Assembly (NCBI GenBank): GCA_963771435.1 | Contig: CAVYTF010000027.1 | Location: 62,001-126,000 of the forward strand | Length of the DNA stretch: 64,000 bases | Direction: 5' to 3' | Source of the DNA: CAVYTF01 sp963771435 | Lineage (GTDB): Bacteria > Bacteroidota > Bacteroidia > Chitinophagales > Chitinophagaceae | Shown here: in pieces, positions 27,000-36,054 of the stretch | How the letters are laid out: every line of letters begins with the position of its first letter | Numbering within the stretch: position 1 is the stretch's first letter | Translations under genes and position numbers: made by a program | The notes under the pieces: generated by a model | Told to the model about the DNA's origin: nothing | The model's database searches: none | What the model saw: only the letters and a program-made list of their open reading frames with translations

Positions 27000-28028
27000 G
27001 CGAACAAAGAACCGAAATATCATCTCTTGGAGAATTTGGTTTGATAGACCATCTTACCAAAAACTTTGAAATTCAACATGCTTCTACTATCGTGAGCGTG
27101 GGTGATGATGCTGCAGTTATTGATCATTTTGGAAAACAAACGATAATTACTACTGACCTGTTGATAGAAGATGTTCATTTCGATTTTATGTATACCCCTT
27201 TAAAACACCTCGGTTATAAAAGTGTAGTGGTAAACGTCAGCGATATTTATGCAATGAATGCTACACCCACGCACATTACCCTAAGCATTGGCATTCAGCA
27301 ATCGTGTTAGCCTCGAAGCGCTTGATGAGTTTTATGAAGGCGTTTATGCCGCATGTAAAAAATATAACGTTGACCTTATCGGCGGCGATACTTCCGCTTC
27401 GCAAAAAGGATTTATTATTTCCGTTACTGCAATTGGTGAGGTTGCGCCCGATAAATTTGTAAAAAGAAGTACTGCCCAAAAAGGCGACCTGATTTGTGTG
27501 TCGGGCGATTTGGGCGGGGCATTTTTAGGCCTTACCCTTTTGGAAAGAGAAAAGAAGATCTTCTTAGAGAATCCTAAAATCCAACCTGACCTTGAAGGCG
27601 AGGATTATATTGTAAGCAGGATTTTAAAGCCTGAAGCAAGAAAATATATCATCGATTTTTTTGAAGAAAATAATATCATCCCCACTGCAATGATAGACGT
27701 AAGCGACGGCGTTAGCAGCGACCTATTACACATTTGCAAACAAAGCAATCTAGGTTGTGTTGTAGTAGAAGATAAGCTGCCTCTAAACGAACAAAGCCGC
27801 CTGGCTGCTTATAAATTCGGCCTGGATCCAACCGTTTGCGCGCTCAACGGCGGTGAAGATTATGAACTTCTTTTTACCCTGAAGCAGGAAGACTATGAAA
27901 AGATCGTGCTCAATGAAGAGATCAGTGTAATCGGTTACATGACCGAAATAAGCGAAGGCACAAAGCTTTTATCAAAAGGCGGCAATATGTTCAACATCAC
28001 CGCGCAGGGCTGGAATGCCTTTCAATAG
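26996..28028 (+). CDS. thiL: Thiamine-monophosphate kinase (one frameshift)
   Basis: Phosphorylates thiamine monophosphate to the active diphosphate. N-terminal piece: GEFGLIDHLTK, VSVGDDAAVID (nucleotide/Mg site), TTDLLIEDVHFDF, HLGYKSVVVNVSDIYAM. The frame then breaks near 27288; removing one G of ATTGGCA gives SIAFSNRVSLEALDEFYEG. C-terminal piece: VDLIGGDTSASQKG, CVSGDLGGAFLGL, IDVSDGVSSDLLHIC, LNGGEDYELLFTL. These are the AIR-synthase-like signature blocks in the right order. With the correction the protein has about 343 residues, normal for ThiL. ThiL is needed for thiamine diphosphate, so a true null would be costly. Confidence 0.88.
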
Positions 28029-28052
28029 AACAGCCAAATAATCACTCAGCCG

Positions 28053-29530
28053 ATGAATACATTTCTATCTTTTGATAAGGCTGCACTTATTTGTTTTTCC
28101 TTTTTATTTTTTATTTCTTCCTGCATGTCTCCCCAAAAAGCGGCTACCGCCATCAACCAAAAATATGCCCCGGCTGACTTGCAAAAAGATGTCATTCTTC
28201 TCCAAAAAATTCTTGAGGCGGATCATCCAAGCCTTTACTGGTACACACCAAAAGACAGCATAGATGTGTATTTCGCCCAAACCATCAGCAGCCTTAAGGA
28301 TTCTATGGATGGCCTTGAGTTCAAAAATAAAATTGCCTGGCTTGTAAGCAAAATACGTTGCGGCCATACAGAGGTGGGCCTTTCAGATCAGTATGAAAGA
28401 GCAATTCAAAAGATAAAACAACCCCGGTTTCCTCTTGCTATAAAAACCTGGGGCGACAGTCTTGTGGTGCTTGGCAGCGCTTTACAAAACGATTCCGTTT
28501 TAAGGCGGGGCACCATCATCACTTCCATTAACAACATCAGCAATCGCCTGGTGCTCGATTCTATATTCCAATTTATCAGCACAGATGGTTATTCTGATAA
28601 TTTCAAAAGCCAGGTAACCAGCTTCAATTTTGCGGCAGCTTACAGAGACGCTTTCGGGGTGCCCTATCGCTATGTTATACATTATCTAATCAAGCGGGCA
28701 ATGATCAGGCAACGGTCATTCATAATTACACCCCCGCTACGGCAACAATAAAACAAAAACCACCTTTCCCGCTACAAAAAAAGCCTCCTTTACCGCAAAA
28801 TCCTTTTCGGTCACTCAGTTTCGACCCCTCCCATAACATCGCGTACATGCGCCTCACCACTTTTTCGGGAGGCCATTTAAGAAGTTTTTTTAAAAGCTCA
28901 TTCGCCCTGATACAACAATATCAAACCAAAAACCTCATCATCGATCTGCGCGAAAACGGCGGCGGCATCCTACGAAAAAGCATCCTTCTCACAAAATATC
29001 TCAGCAACCAAAAATTCCGCGTTGCAGACACCATCGCCGCCCGCAGGCGCCATCTTGCTTACAGCCGCTACATCCACCCCTCCTTTGAATATGCGCTAAG
29101 GCTCCGGTTCCTCACCCACAAAAAAGCCGATGGCAGGTTCCATCTAAGCCACCTCGAAAACCACTCGTTCTCCCCCAAAACCAACAACCATTTCAGCGGA
29201 AAAATTTACATTCTGCAGGGCGGCTACACTTTTTCCGCAGCCACGCTGCTCATCAGCCAGTTAAAAGGCCAGCCAAACACCACCATCGCCGGCGAGGAAA
29301 CCGGCGGCGGCAGCTACGGCAATTCCTCCATCAATTTGCCCACCATCGTTTTGCCCCACAGCCACGTGCGCGTCGTGCTCCCCCTCTACCGCTGTGTTTT
29401 TTCGGGCAGCCGCCCCAAAACCGGCCGCGGCATTTTTCCCGACCTGCCCATTCCGCCATCGTCCGATGCCATCCGGCAGAACATAGATATAAAGCGGCAA
29501 AAAGTAGAAGCGCTTATACATGGGCAATAA
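28053..29530 (+). CDS. S41 family C-terminal processing-type peptidase (one frameshift)
   Basis: About 490 residues after correction. A lipoprotein-like signal (FFISSC, about 19-24) is followed by a helical N-part and a PDZ-like region (VLRRGTIITSINNISNRLVLD). The frame shifts near 28685: restoring one T gives YSNQAGNDQATVIHNY. Then comes the protease core: NLIIDLRENGGGILR (about 290), GKIYILQGGYTFSAATLL with the catalytic Ser (about 385) and GEETGGGSYGN. It is probably an envelope protease. The 3' half has markedly C-rich third positions, more so than the 5' half. It lies 24 bp after thiL. Confidence 0.8.
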
Positions 29531-29601
29531 AAAGAGATTTTTTTGGTTATTGTCAATTTTATTTTTTTAATTTTACCCTAACAAATAAAAAAAAATCAAT
29601 T

Positions 29602-30099
29602 ATGGCAACAAACAAAAACAAAATTTCAGCCGTTATACCTGATGCAGATGTAACGACTGCCACTGGGTTTATTGCGCAAATACTTGCGCTTTTCCCGTTT
29701 TTAATTACATTAACTGAAGCAGAAAGAAAAACGCTTCCTAAAATGGGGCCCAAAAGCGTTGAGTACGTAACGCTGAACCTGCAGGGCGTCATGAACTTTC
29801 CTGAATTGATCCCTTCAGTGTTCGATTCAAAAGAATTTGCCAGCGATGTGGCGCTTGTAACTCAATTACTGGCGATACAGGTGCCTTTGGCTTCGCTGCT
29901 GGAAAAAATTAACGACAGCCTTCTCGCCGCAGGTTCTGATGCCATGCAGGAAGCAAACAGTGTTTATGGCTACCTGAAAACGGGAGTAGGTACTTCGGCA
30001 GTAAAAACATTGGTTGCTCAAATTGCTGAACGTTATGCAGCACAGTCAAAAGCTCATTCAAAGACAACAACCGGAGGTTCCGCCCCTTCAGGCAAATAG
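29602..30099 (+). CDS. Hypothetical all-helical protein
   Basis: 165 residues, no signal peptide. Most of the protein is helical. A recognisable block is TLTEAERKTLPKMGPKSVEYV (about 32-52), followed by DVALVTQLLAIQVPLASLLEKINDSLLAAGSDAM and a Ser/Thr/Gly-rich tail. I recall similar short proteins from other Bacteroidota annotated only as hypothetical, with the same PKMG block, but cannot verify this. It lies alone and is followed within 22 bp by the 21-bp array R3. The function is unknown. Confidence 0.75.
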   Translation: MATNKNKISAVIPDADVTTATGFIAQILALFPFLITLTEAERKTLPKMGPKSVEYVTLNLQGVMNFPELIPSVFDSKEFASDVALVTQLLAIQVPLASLLEKINDSLLAAGSDAMQEANSVYGYLKTGVGTSAVKTLVAQIAERYAAQSKAHSKTTTGGSAPSGK

Positions 30100-30121
30100 C
30101 TCCATCTTTCAGGTTGCAAAG

Positions 30122-30332
30122 CTGAAGCTTCAGGAAAAAAGCCTGAAGTTTCAGCTTTTTAGCTTGATGAATGGGGTAAAAAGGCTGAACGTTGAGGTAA
30201 AAAGCCCGAAGTTTGGAGATAATAAGCTGAAGTTTCAGGATAAAAGGCCGAAACTTGAGGATAATAGCCCGAAAGGCCGGGTAAAAAGGCTGAAAGATGG
30301 AGATAAAAGGCTGAAAGGAGATTTTCAAACAA
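30122..30332. repeat. R3: 10 x 21-bp tandem repeat array
   Basis: CTGAA/CCGAA anchors at 30122, 30143, (30164, changed to TTGAT), 30185, 30206, 30227, 30248, 30269, 30290 and 30311 are all exactly 21 bp apart. Units are moderately diverged, with consensus close to CTGAAGTTTSAGGATAAAAGG. The first unit contains the perfect palindrome CTGAAGCTTCAG (30122-30133), and others keep CTGAA-GT-TTCAG. It lies between the helical hypothetical gene and a lipoprotein gene. Confidence 0.95.
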
Positions 30333-30387
30333 TGATCAGCCAAAAATTTTAAGCTAAAAAGATCTATAAACAAATCGTAATAATAAA

Positions 30388-30819
30388 ATAAACCATCGTC
30401 CTGTAATTCTATTTCTCGTATTGATCGCTGTTTTTGGCTGTTCAGCTAAAAATCATATTCCGAAACTAAAAAGCAGGGTTGTATATTTTAATTATGGTGG
30501 TTATGATGATACTGTTTGTTCAACTTTAAATGGAGAAGTTTTTCAATTGGACACTACCGTAAATACAAAAGACTCTTTGATCAGTTTATCAAACGTTTCA
30601 ATAAAAGTCGAAAGTTCCGGTAAAAGTGTATTTACAAATGCTAATGGACAATTTACTTTAACTTTATTGGGTGGCATCTTCGATCTGCTTGTTTCAAAAA
30701 ATGGTTATCGATCATTGAGAATTAAAAATTATGTTTCAAATCAGGATCAGTATTCTGAAATAAAAATATATCTGGAGAAAGGAACAACAGTACAAACTTT
30801 TGAAACCCCTAAGCATTGA
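30388..30819 (+). CDS. Lipoprotein with carboxypeptidase-regulatory-like domain
   Basis: About 143 residues. The core STLNGEVFQLD...NVSIKVESSG...TNANGQFTLTLLGGIFDLLVSKNGYR is a CarboxypepD_reg-like beta-sandwich, common in exported Bacteroidota proteins. The start is a problem. A TTG at 30421 leaves only six residues before the lipobox Cys (AVFGC). Upstream in frame is a good signal peptide (NHRPVILFLVLIAVFGC) but no ATG, GTG or TTG before the stop at 30367. I place the start at ATA 30388 as a guess; a lost ATG is equally possible. Confidence 0.55.
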   Translation: MNHRPVILFLVLIAVFGCSAKNHIPKLKSRVVYFNYGGYDDTVCSTLNGEVFQLDTTVNTKDSLISLSNVSIKVESSGKSVFTNANGQFTLTLLGGIFDLLVSKNGYRSLRIKNYVSNQDQYSEIKIYLEKGTTVQTFETPKH

Positions 30820-31003
30820 TATTTTGTTCATTCTTTTTAATAGCCAAACCACTTTCTTCTTCCAAAATTATTACTACATTCTCCGTTATATACTGCAAAT
30901 GCTTATTTTTGGAGCGTAGTAAATATTTTATATTTAAACTAACAATTGTATGCTTTTGGTGAAAATTATTTAAGAATATAAATATTTAATTACAACACTT
31001 CAA

Positions 31004-31987
31004 ATGGCAGGCGAGATCAAAAAAGTTGGCGTTCTTACTTCCGGTGGCGATTCCCCCGGCATGAATGCTGCCATCCGCGCAGTAGTTCGCACGGGCATTT
31101 ATTATGGCCTGGAAATGTTTGGGGTTATGCGCGGCTATCTTGGCATGATCGAGGATGATATTTTTCAAATGAACTCGCGTTCTGTTGCTAACATCATCCA
31201 GCGCGGGGGCACCATTTTAAAAACCGCCCGCAGCAAAGATTTTTTTTCCCCGGAAGGCAGGCAGCGGGCTTATAATAACCTTGTGAACCGCGGCATTGAT
31301 GCGCTGGTTGTTATCGGCGGCGACGGCAGCTTCACCGGCGCTTTAAAGCTGGCCACAGAATTTAACCTTCCCTGCGTTTGCATCCCCGGCACAATTGACA
31401 AAGACCTTTACGGCACTGATTATACCATTGGTTTTGATACCGCGGCCAACACTGCCGTTGAGGCCATTGATAAGATCCGTGATACCGCCGACGCGCACGA
31501 CCGTTTATTTATTGTGGAAGTGATGGGCCGCCATGCGGGATATATAGCGCTGCACAGCGGCATAGCCACGGGCGCTGAAAATATTCTGATCCCCGAAGCG
31601 GAAACCAATATGGACGATGTGATCGCTTCGCTTTCAGAAAAAGAAAAAAGAAAAAAACTCGTTAACCTTATTGTGGTGGCAGAAGGCGATGAATTTGGCG
31701 GCGCTAATGAAGTTGCACGCGCAGTAAAAGAAAAGCTGCCGCATTTGGATACACGGGTTTCTATACTTGGCCATATACAGAGAGGCGGCTCCCCCACTTG
31801 CCTTGACAGGCTTATAGCAAGCCGCATGGGTTACCATGCCATAGAATCGTTGCTGGAAGGGCGATATAATGTAATGGTAGGGGTGGTGAATAATGCAATG
31901 GCTTATACTCCTATTGAGATCGCTATCCGCGAAAAACAAAAGATCAGCGACGAATGGCTGAAAATCGTAAAAATATTAGCGAGCTAA
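31004..31987 (+). CDS. pfkA: ATP-dependent 6-phosphofructokinase
   Basis: 327-residue PFK of the bacterial ATP type. It converts fructose-6-phosphate to the 1,6-bisphosphate. The signature blocks are TSGGDSPGMNAAIRAVVR (ATP site), GGDGSFTGALKL (about 103), PGTIDKDLYGTDYTIGFDTA with the catalytic Asp region (about 125-145; most homologues read TIDND), EVMGRHAGYIA (about 170) and LGHIQRGGSPTCLDR (about 245). The length is normal. pyk follows after 24 bp, so a glycolytic two-gene operon is likely. Confidence 0.97.
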   Translation: MAGEIKKVGVLTSGGDSPGMNAAIRAVVRTGIYYGLEMFGVMRGYLGMIEDDIFQMNSRSVANIIQRGGTILKTARSKDFFSPEGRQRAYNNLVNRGIDALVVIGGDGSFTGALKLATEFNLPCVCIPGTIDKDLYGTDYTIGFDTAANTAVEAIDKIRDTADAHDRLFIVEVMGRHAGYIALHSGIATGAENILIPEAETNMDDVIASLSEKEKRKKLVNLIVVAEGDEFGGANEVARAVKEKLPHLDTRVSILGHIQRGGSPTCLDRLIASRMGYHAIESLLEGRYNVMVGVVNNAMAYTPIEIAIREKQKISDEWLKIVKILAS

Positions 31988-32011
31988 AAAACAATTAATC
32001 AAAAAATTCCC

Positions 32012-33505
32012 ATGGCAAAAGATCTATCCAAATACACCTATCCAGATATGGATAATACTGCCGGTATAAAACACAGTTTTCACCGAACTAAAATTGTTGC
32101 GACCGTAGGGCCTGCCTGCAATACGTATGATAAATTGCTGGAGTTGGTTAAGGCAGGCGTAAATGTTTTTCGGCTAAATTTTTCTCACGGCACACATGAA
32201 GACAAAGCGGACATCATACAGCACATTCTCAAAATAAACAAAACAGAACCCTATAATATCTCGATCCTCGCAGACCTGCAAGGGCCAAAACTAAGGGTTG
32301 GGGAAATTGAGAATGGCGCCCTCACAATTAAAACAGGCGATATACTCACTTTTACTTCAAAAGAAAAGGTAGTTGGCACAAAGGAAAAGATATATGTGTC
32401 CTATCCCAATCTTCATTTGGATGTAAAACCGGGCGACAAGATATTGATCGATGATGGCAAACTGGAGGTTGTGGTGATAGAGATCACAAAAGAAGACGAA
32501 GTGAAAGTAGCCGTTACCTATGGGGGCATTTTGCTTCCTAAAAAAGGGGTTAACCTTCCTGATACAGCTATTTCTTTGCCTTCAATGACCGAAAAAGATG
32601 TTGCAGACCTTGCATTTATTGTGACACAGGAGGTAGATTGGTTAGCGCTTTCTTTTGTAAGAAAAGCGGAGGACATAGTTGATCTGAAAAAAAGACTGGC
32701 AGAAACTAAGAGCGAATTAAAAGTGATCGCAAAAATAGAAATGCCTTCAGCACTGGCTGATCTGAGAAATATTATTCTTGAATCTGATGGAGTAATGGTG
32801 GCGCGGGGAGATCTTGGAGTAGAACTGCCAGTAGAAAAAGTGCCCATGGCGCAAAGAGAAATTATCCGCAAATGCATCCATCGGGCAAAACCTGTGATCG
32901 TGGCAACACAAATGATGGAAAGCATGATTGAACACGTAAAGCCTAACCGCAGCGAAATAACCGACGTGGCAAATGCGGTGCTTGAAGGTGCTGATGCTGT
33001 AATGCTTAGTGCTGAAACTGCTACCGGCAATCATCCGTCACTGGTGGTAGAAACCATGCGGAAAATAATCATGGAAGTAGAAAGAACAGAATATCGTTAT
33101 AACAGGGAAGAAGATCTTAAACCACAACCTAAATCACCGTCTTTTCTCAGCGATGCTATTTGTTATAATGCCTGCAAAATTGCAAGAGATGTTAGTGCGC
33201 AGGCAATAATCGCAATGTCAGCGTCCGGTTACACAGCTTTTATCGTGAGTAGTTACCGTCCTCAATCCGCCCTGTTTGTTTTTACCAAAAAGAAAACCCT
33301 TGTAAACCAGCTAAGCCTGAGTTGGGGAGTGCGCGCATTTTATTATGACGAAGAAGAGAGCCTTGATAAAATTATAAACGATCAGCTAAATATTTTAAAA
33401 GAAAGAGGATACCTAAAGCAGGGAGATGTTGTGATAAATACTGGCAGTACACCGGTATCCTTACATTTGCCAACCAATATTTTGAAAATAACAAAAGTGG
33501 AATAA
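32012..33505 (+). CDS. pyk: Pyruvate kinase
   Basis: 497 residues. Last step of glycolysis, making pyruvate and ATP from phosphoenolpyruvate. Seen in order: KIVATVGPACNTYDKL, VFRLNFSHGTHED (about 55), ADLQGPKLRVGE, the beta-barrel B domain (about 85-180), IAKIEMPSALADL, the active-site DGVMVARGDLGVELP (about 250-264), and VATQMMESMIEHVKPNRSE. The C-terminal allosteric domain is present. The family E in KIE is retained. It is paired with pfkA just upstream, so flux into and out of lower glycolysis is probably controlled together. Confidence 0.97.
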   Translation: MAKDLSKYTYPDMDNTAGIKHSFHRTKIVATVGPACNTYDKLLELVKAGVNVFRLNFSHGTHEDKADIIQHILKINKTEPYNISILADLQGPKLRVGEIENGALTIKTGDILTFTSKEKVVGTKEKIYVSYPNLHLDVKPGDKILIDDGKLEVVVIEITKEDEVKVAVTYGGILLPKKGVNLPDTAISLPSMTEKDVADLAFIVTQEVDWLALSFVRKAEDIVDLKKRLAETKSELKVIAKIEMPSALADLRNIILESDGVMVARGDLGVELPVEKVPMAQREIIRKCIHRAKPVIVATQMMESMIEHVKPNRSEITDVANAVLEGADAVMLSAETATGNHPSLVVETMRKIIMEVERTEYRYNREEDLKPQPKSPSFLSDAICYNACKIARDVSAQAIIAMSASGYTAFIVSSYRPQSALFVFTKKKTLVNQLSLSWGVRAFYYDEEESLDKIINDQLNILKERGYLKQGDVVINTGSTPVSLHLPTNILKITKVE

Positions 33506-33570
33506 TTTTATTTGGTGCGATTTAGCACCATGTTATGCTCTAAATATTACTTTTTACAAAAAATTTAAAT

Positions 33571-34227
33571 TTGAACAAAATTAGAATAGCCACTTTGGCA
33601 GAAAATAAAACAACATGGAAACTGATCTGGCAAAATCCTTTATTCAGAAAAAAAGCTCTAATCGGCTCGGTAGCTCTAATTGCTGTATTAATTTATTTTC
33701 CGTTTTTCTTTAATTTGATTGAAAAAAGAAATGGCTTTGAAGTGAATGATTGGCTTCTTGATAGAATACCCATCAAAAATGTTTCCAGTGTTATTTTTAT
33801 TTTATTATGGTCCACTGCACTGCTTACACTTGTAAGACTTTTGCAACAACCACGTCTTTTCCTCTTGTTCTTATATTCATTTCTATTTCTCTGCATTTCG
33901 CGCATTATTACAATTTCATTAATTCCACTGAATCCCCCAAAGGGATTAATTCCTCTTATAGACCCCATTAGTAATTTTTTTTATCCAGAAAAATTTATCA
34001 CAAAAGATCTTTTTTATTCTGGCCACACAGCTACACAATTTCTTATGTTTTTATGTTTGCAGAAACGAATAGATAAAATAATTACATTTTGCTCTACGAT
34101 CATCATAGGGTTTTTAGTATTGGTACAACATGTACATTATTCATTGGATGTTATCGTAGCGCCTTTTTTTGCTTACATGGTTTATCTTATCGGTATAAAG
34201 ACCAGTTATTTTTCATCAAACGGATAA
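33571..34227 (+). CDS. PAP2/sphingomyelin-synthase-like membrane protein
   Basis: 218 residues with about six helices. The C-terminal half has KDLFYSGHTATQFLMF (about 150-165) and QHVHYSLDVIVAPFFAY (about 183-200). These correspond to the two conserved His-containing motifs of the PAP2_C/sphingomyelin-synthase domain (SGHT; H-Y-S-x-D). Enzymes of this group transfer or remove phospho-head groups on lipids. The start is a TTG at 33571; no ATG is available in frame nearby. It is followed by two oxygenase genes and an SDR, which may act on lipids too. Confidence 0.72.
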   Translation: MNKIRIATLAENKTTWKLIWQNPLFRKKALIGSVALIAVLIYFPFFFNLIEKRNGFEVNDWLLDRIPIKNVSSVIFILLWSTALLTLVRLLQQPRLFLLFLYSFLFLCISRIITISLIPLNPPKGLIPLIDPISNFFYPEKFITKDLFYSGHTATQFLMFLCLQKRIDKIITFCSTIIIGFLVLVQHVHYSLDVIVAPFFAYMVYLIGIKTSYFSSNG

Positions 34228-34283
34228 AGAATCAAGTTTGATTAATTTTTAGTTTAACATTAAATTCATAATTTAATAACTTT

Positions 34284-34291
34284 TATCTTTG
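34284..34291 (+). promoter_or_regulatory. -7 box upstream of the AspH-like gene
   Basis: TATCTTTG matches TAnnTTTG about 100 bp before the ATG at 34391. No exact TTTG sits 19 bp upstream (TTTA near 34253). It suggests a promoter separate from the PAP2-like gene. Confidence 0.4.
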
Positions 34292-34390
34292 GCACATCTT
34301 AAATGCTTAAAACAAACGTATTATTTATAATTCAGCATTGGTTAACGGATAAGGGTAATTTTGACCAGAATTTAAAAAATTTTGATTTTC

Positions 34391-35149
34391 ATGACAGATA
34401 GCACAGTATTATCAGGAAGAGAATGGATCAAGTTTAATGTTTTGCGGCCACTATTAATTGGAATGGGAAAAGCTATAGCTCCTTTTTCAACCGTAGGCAA
34501 TCCTCCTGTTTTTTCAAATGACCTGTTTCCTTTTACACAATCATTGGAAAAGAACTGGCCTGCCATAAGAAGAGAATTAGAGCAAGTGATGCAATTTCAT
34601 GAAGCATTGCCCGCCATACAGGATATACAGCAGGAACAGTCTGTACTTTCTTCTGACCAAAAATGGAAAACTTTTTTTCTGTTTGGCTTTGGTACCAAGT
34701 CTGAACAAAATTGTGCCGCTTGTCCTGAAACAACAAAAACACTAGAAGAGATACCTGATTTGCTTACTGCTTTTTTCTCTATCATGTACCCCAGCAAACA
34801 CATACCCGCACATGAAGGTTTGTTTAAAGGCATCGTACGCACGCATTTAGGGATGATCATTCCGAACAATAATGCGAGTAACGAATGCAGGATGCAGGTT
34901 GGTGACAAAACCATTTCCTGGAAAGAAGGAAAAGCAGTTGTTTTTGACGACACTTACACCCATGAAGTATGGAATGATTCCAATGGTATACGTGTGGTGC
35001 TGCTGATCGATACCATCCGTCCTTTTAAAAGCCCTTTCTCCAATATTAATCGCGGAATTATAAATTTGATCATTGGTTCTTCCCATGTTAAAGATGCCGT
35101 AAACAATCATAAAGAATGGGAAGGCAAATTCAATAAAATATTTTCATAG
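34391..35149 (+). CDS. Aspartyl/asparaginyl beta-hydroxylase-family 2OG-Fe(II) oxygenase
   Basis: 252 residues from the ATG at 34391. The iron and cosubstrate region is clear: SKHIPAHEGLFKGIVRTHLGMIIP (about 135-158) supplies the first His and the conserved Arg. SWKEGKAVVFDDTYTHEVWND (about 180-200) supplies the second His, and NGIRVVLLIDTIRP the Arg that binds 2-oxoglutarate. This fold covers AspH and the lipid A hydroxylase LpxO, so the substrate may be a lipid or a protein. It is next to a PhyH-type oxygenase, so two different hydroxylases are adjacent. Confidence 0.8.
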   Translation: MTDSTVLSGREWIKFNVLRPLLIGMGKAIAPFSTVGNPPVFSNDLFPFTQSLEKNWPAIRRELEQVMQFHEALPAIQDIQQEQSVLSSDQKWKTFFLFGFGTKSEQNCAACPETTKTLEEIPDLLTAFFSIMYPSKHIPAHEGLFKGIVRTHLGMIIPNNNASNECRMQVGDKTISWKEGKAVVFDDTYTHEVWNDSNGIRVVLLIDTIRPFKSPFSNINRGIINLIIGSSHVKDAVNNHKEWEGKFNKIFS

Positions 35150-35193
35150 CAGTATTTTTTTACACAACATTTCTCTTTAAAAAAAATTATTCT

Positions 35194-35991
35194 ATGTCAA
35201 AAATTGAAACAAAAACATTCGCCCTAGAAGATAAACTATCAGAGGAACAACTAAAATATTTCCGCAAGAACGGTGTAATGCGTTTTCCAGGGTTCTTTAA
35301 GAAAGATGTTATAACAAAAATAATCAGCGAAACTGACCGAATAGATAAAGAATGGATAGCAGAAGGCCGCACAAAAGTAAACGGCACCCTGCTTAAGTTT
35401 GGGATTGATGAATATGGCAACAAACTCATCCAGCGCTCCTGTTTTCTTTCTCAATTCAGCCCCTATCTGCACGAAGTATTGCAGGACCCACGTTTCCAAT
35501 CGTTCATAGAACTGCTGTACCCTTACGAAGGTCGCCTTACTGAAGATGAAAAAGACGGCCTTGTTTTAAACCATTATGTACGTGTTGAAGGCGGTGTTTT
35601 CAGCAAAATGGGTTGGCATACTGACTGTCCACGCGACTTATTTTTAGGCCAAAAGATAACCCCCATGCTCAATGTAGGCATCCATATGGACGACTGCCCC
35701 TTTGAAAACGGTGGCTTGCGTGTATTGCCCGGCACACATAAAAAAGGCACCATGAACCTTGTTTTCGGCAAAAGATATTACAGCAATGGCGATGACAAAA
35801 GGGAAGTCGGCTTTAATATTGAGGCGGGCGATCTCACTATTCATGAAGGCCGTACATGGCACAGAGTAAAGCAATCGCCAAACTTTGGTGCAGCAAGCCG
35901 CAGGCGTGTATTGTATGTGCCTATCATAACCGGCAAATACATGCCAAAGAATGAAAGAAGCAGAACCGCACTCTATCATTATTTCAGATAA
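35194..35991 (+). CDS. Phytanoyl-CoA dioxygenase (PhyH) family protein
   Basis: 265 residues. A double-stranded beta-helix oxygenase. The His-x-Asp pair lies in GWHTDCPRDLF (about 137-147), a conserved Gly-rich strand in GGLRVLPGTHKKG (about 170-182), and the distal His in IHEGRTWHRVKQSPN (about 212-226), followed by Arg in ASRRRVLYVP for 2-oxoglutarate. The family hydroxylates fatty acyl chains and various small molecules. It is 44 bp after the AspH-like gene and followed by a terminator, so these two genes may form one transcript. Confidence 0.82.
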   Translation: MSKIETKTFALEDKLSEEQLKYFRKNGVMRFPGFFKKDVITKIISETDRIDKEWIAEGRTKVNGTLLKFGIDEYGNKLIQRSCFLSQFSPYLHEVLQDPRFQSFIELLYPYEGRLTEDEKDGLVLNHYVRVEGGVFSKMGWHTDCPRDLFLGQKITPMLNVGIHMDDCPFENGGLRVLPGTHKKGTMNLVFGKRYYSNGDDKREVGFNIEAGDLTIHEGRTWHRVKQSPNFGAASRRRVLYVPIITGKYMPKNERSRTALYHYFR

Positions 35992-36014
35992 AATTGCATT
36001 AGCTTTACAACTCC

Positions 36015-36039
36015 AAAAGCCAACAGTTCGTTGGCTTTT
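36015..36039 (+). terminator. Terminator of the PhyH gene
   Basis: AAAAGCCAAC-AGTTC-GTTGGCTTTT, a perfect 10-bp stem with a T-rich 3' arm, 24 bp after the stop. It overlaps an alternative TTG start of the SDR gene, which supports the later ATG. Confidence 0.85.
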
Positions 36040-36054
36040 TATTTAAAACAACTT

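Noticed and set aside
29559..29792. Minus-strand 77-residue reading frame
   Set aside because: Shadow of the helical hypothetical gene on the plus strand, whose codon pattern is clear.
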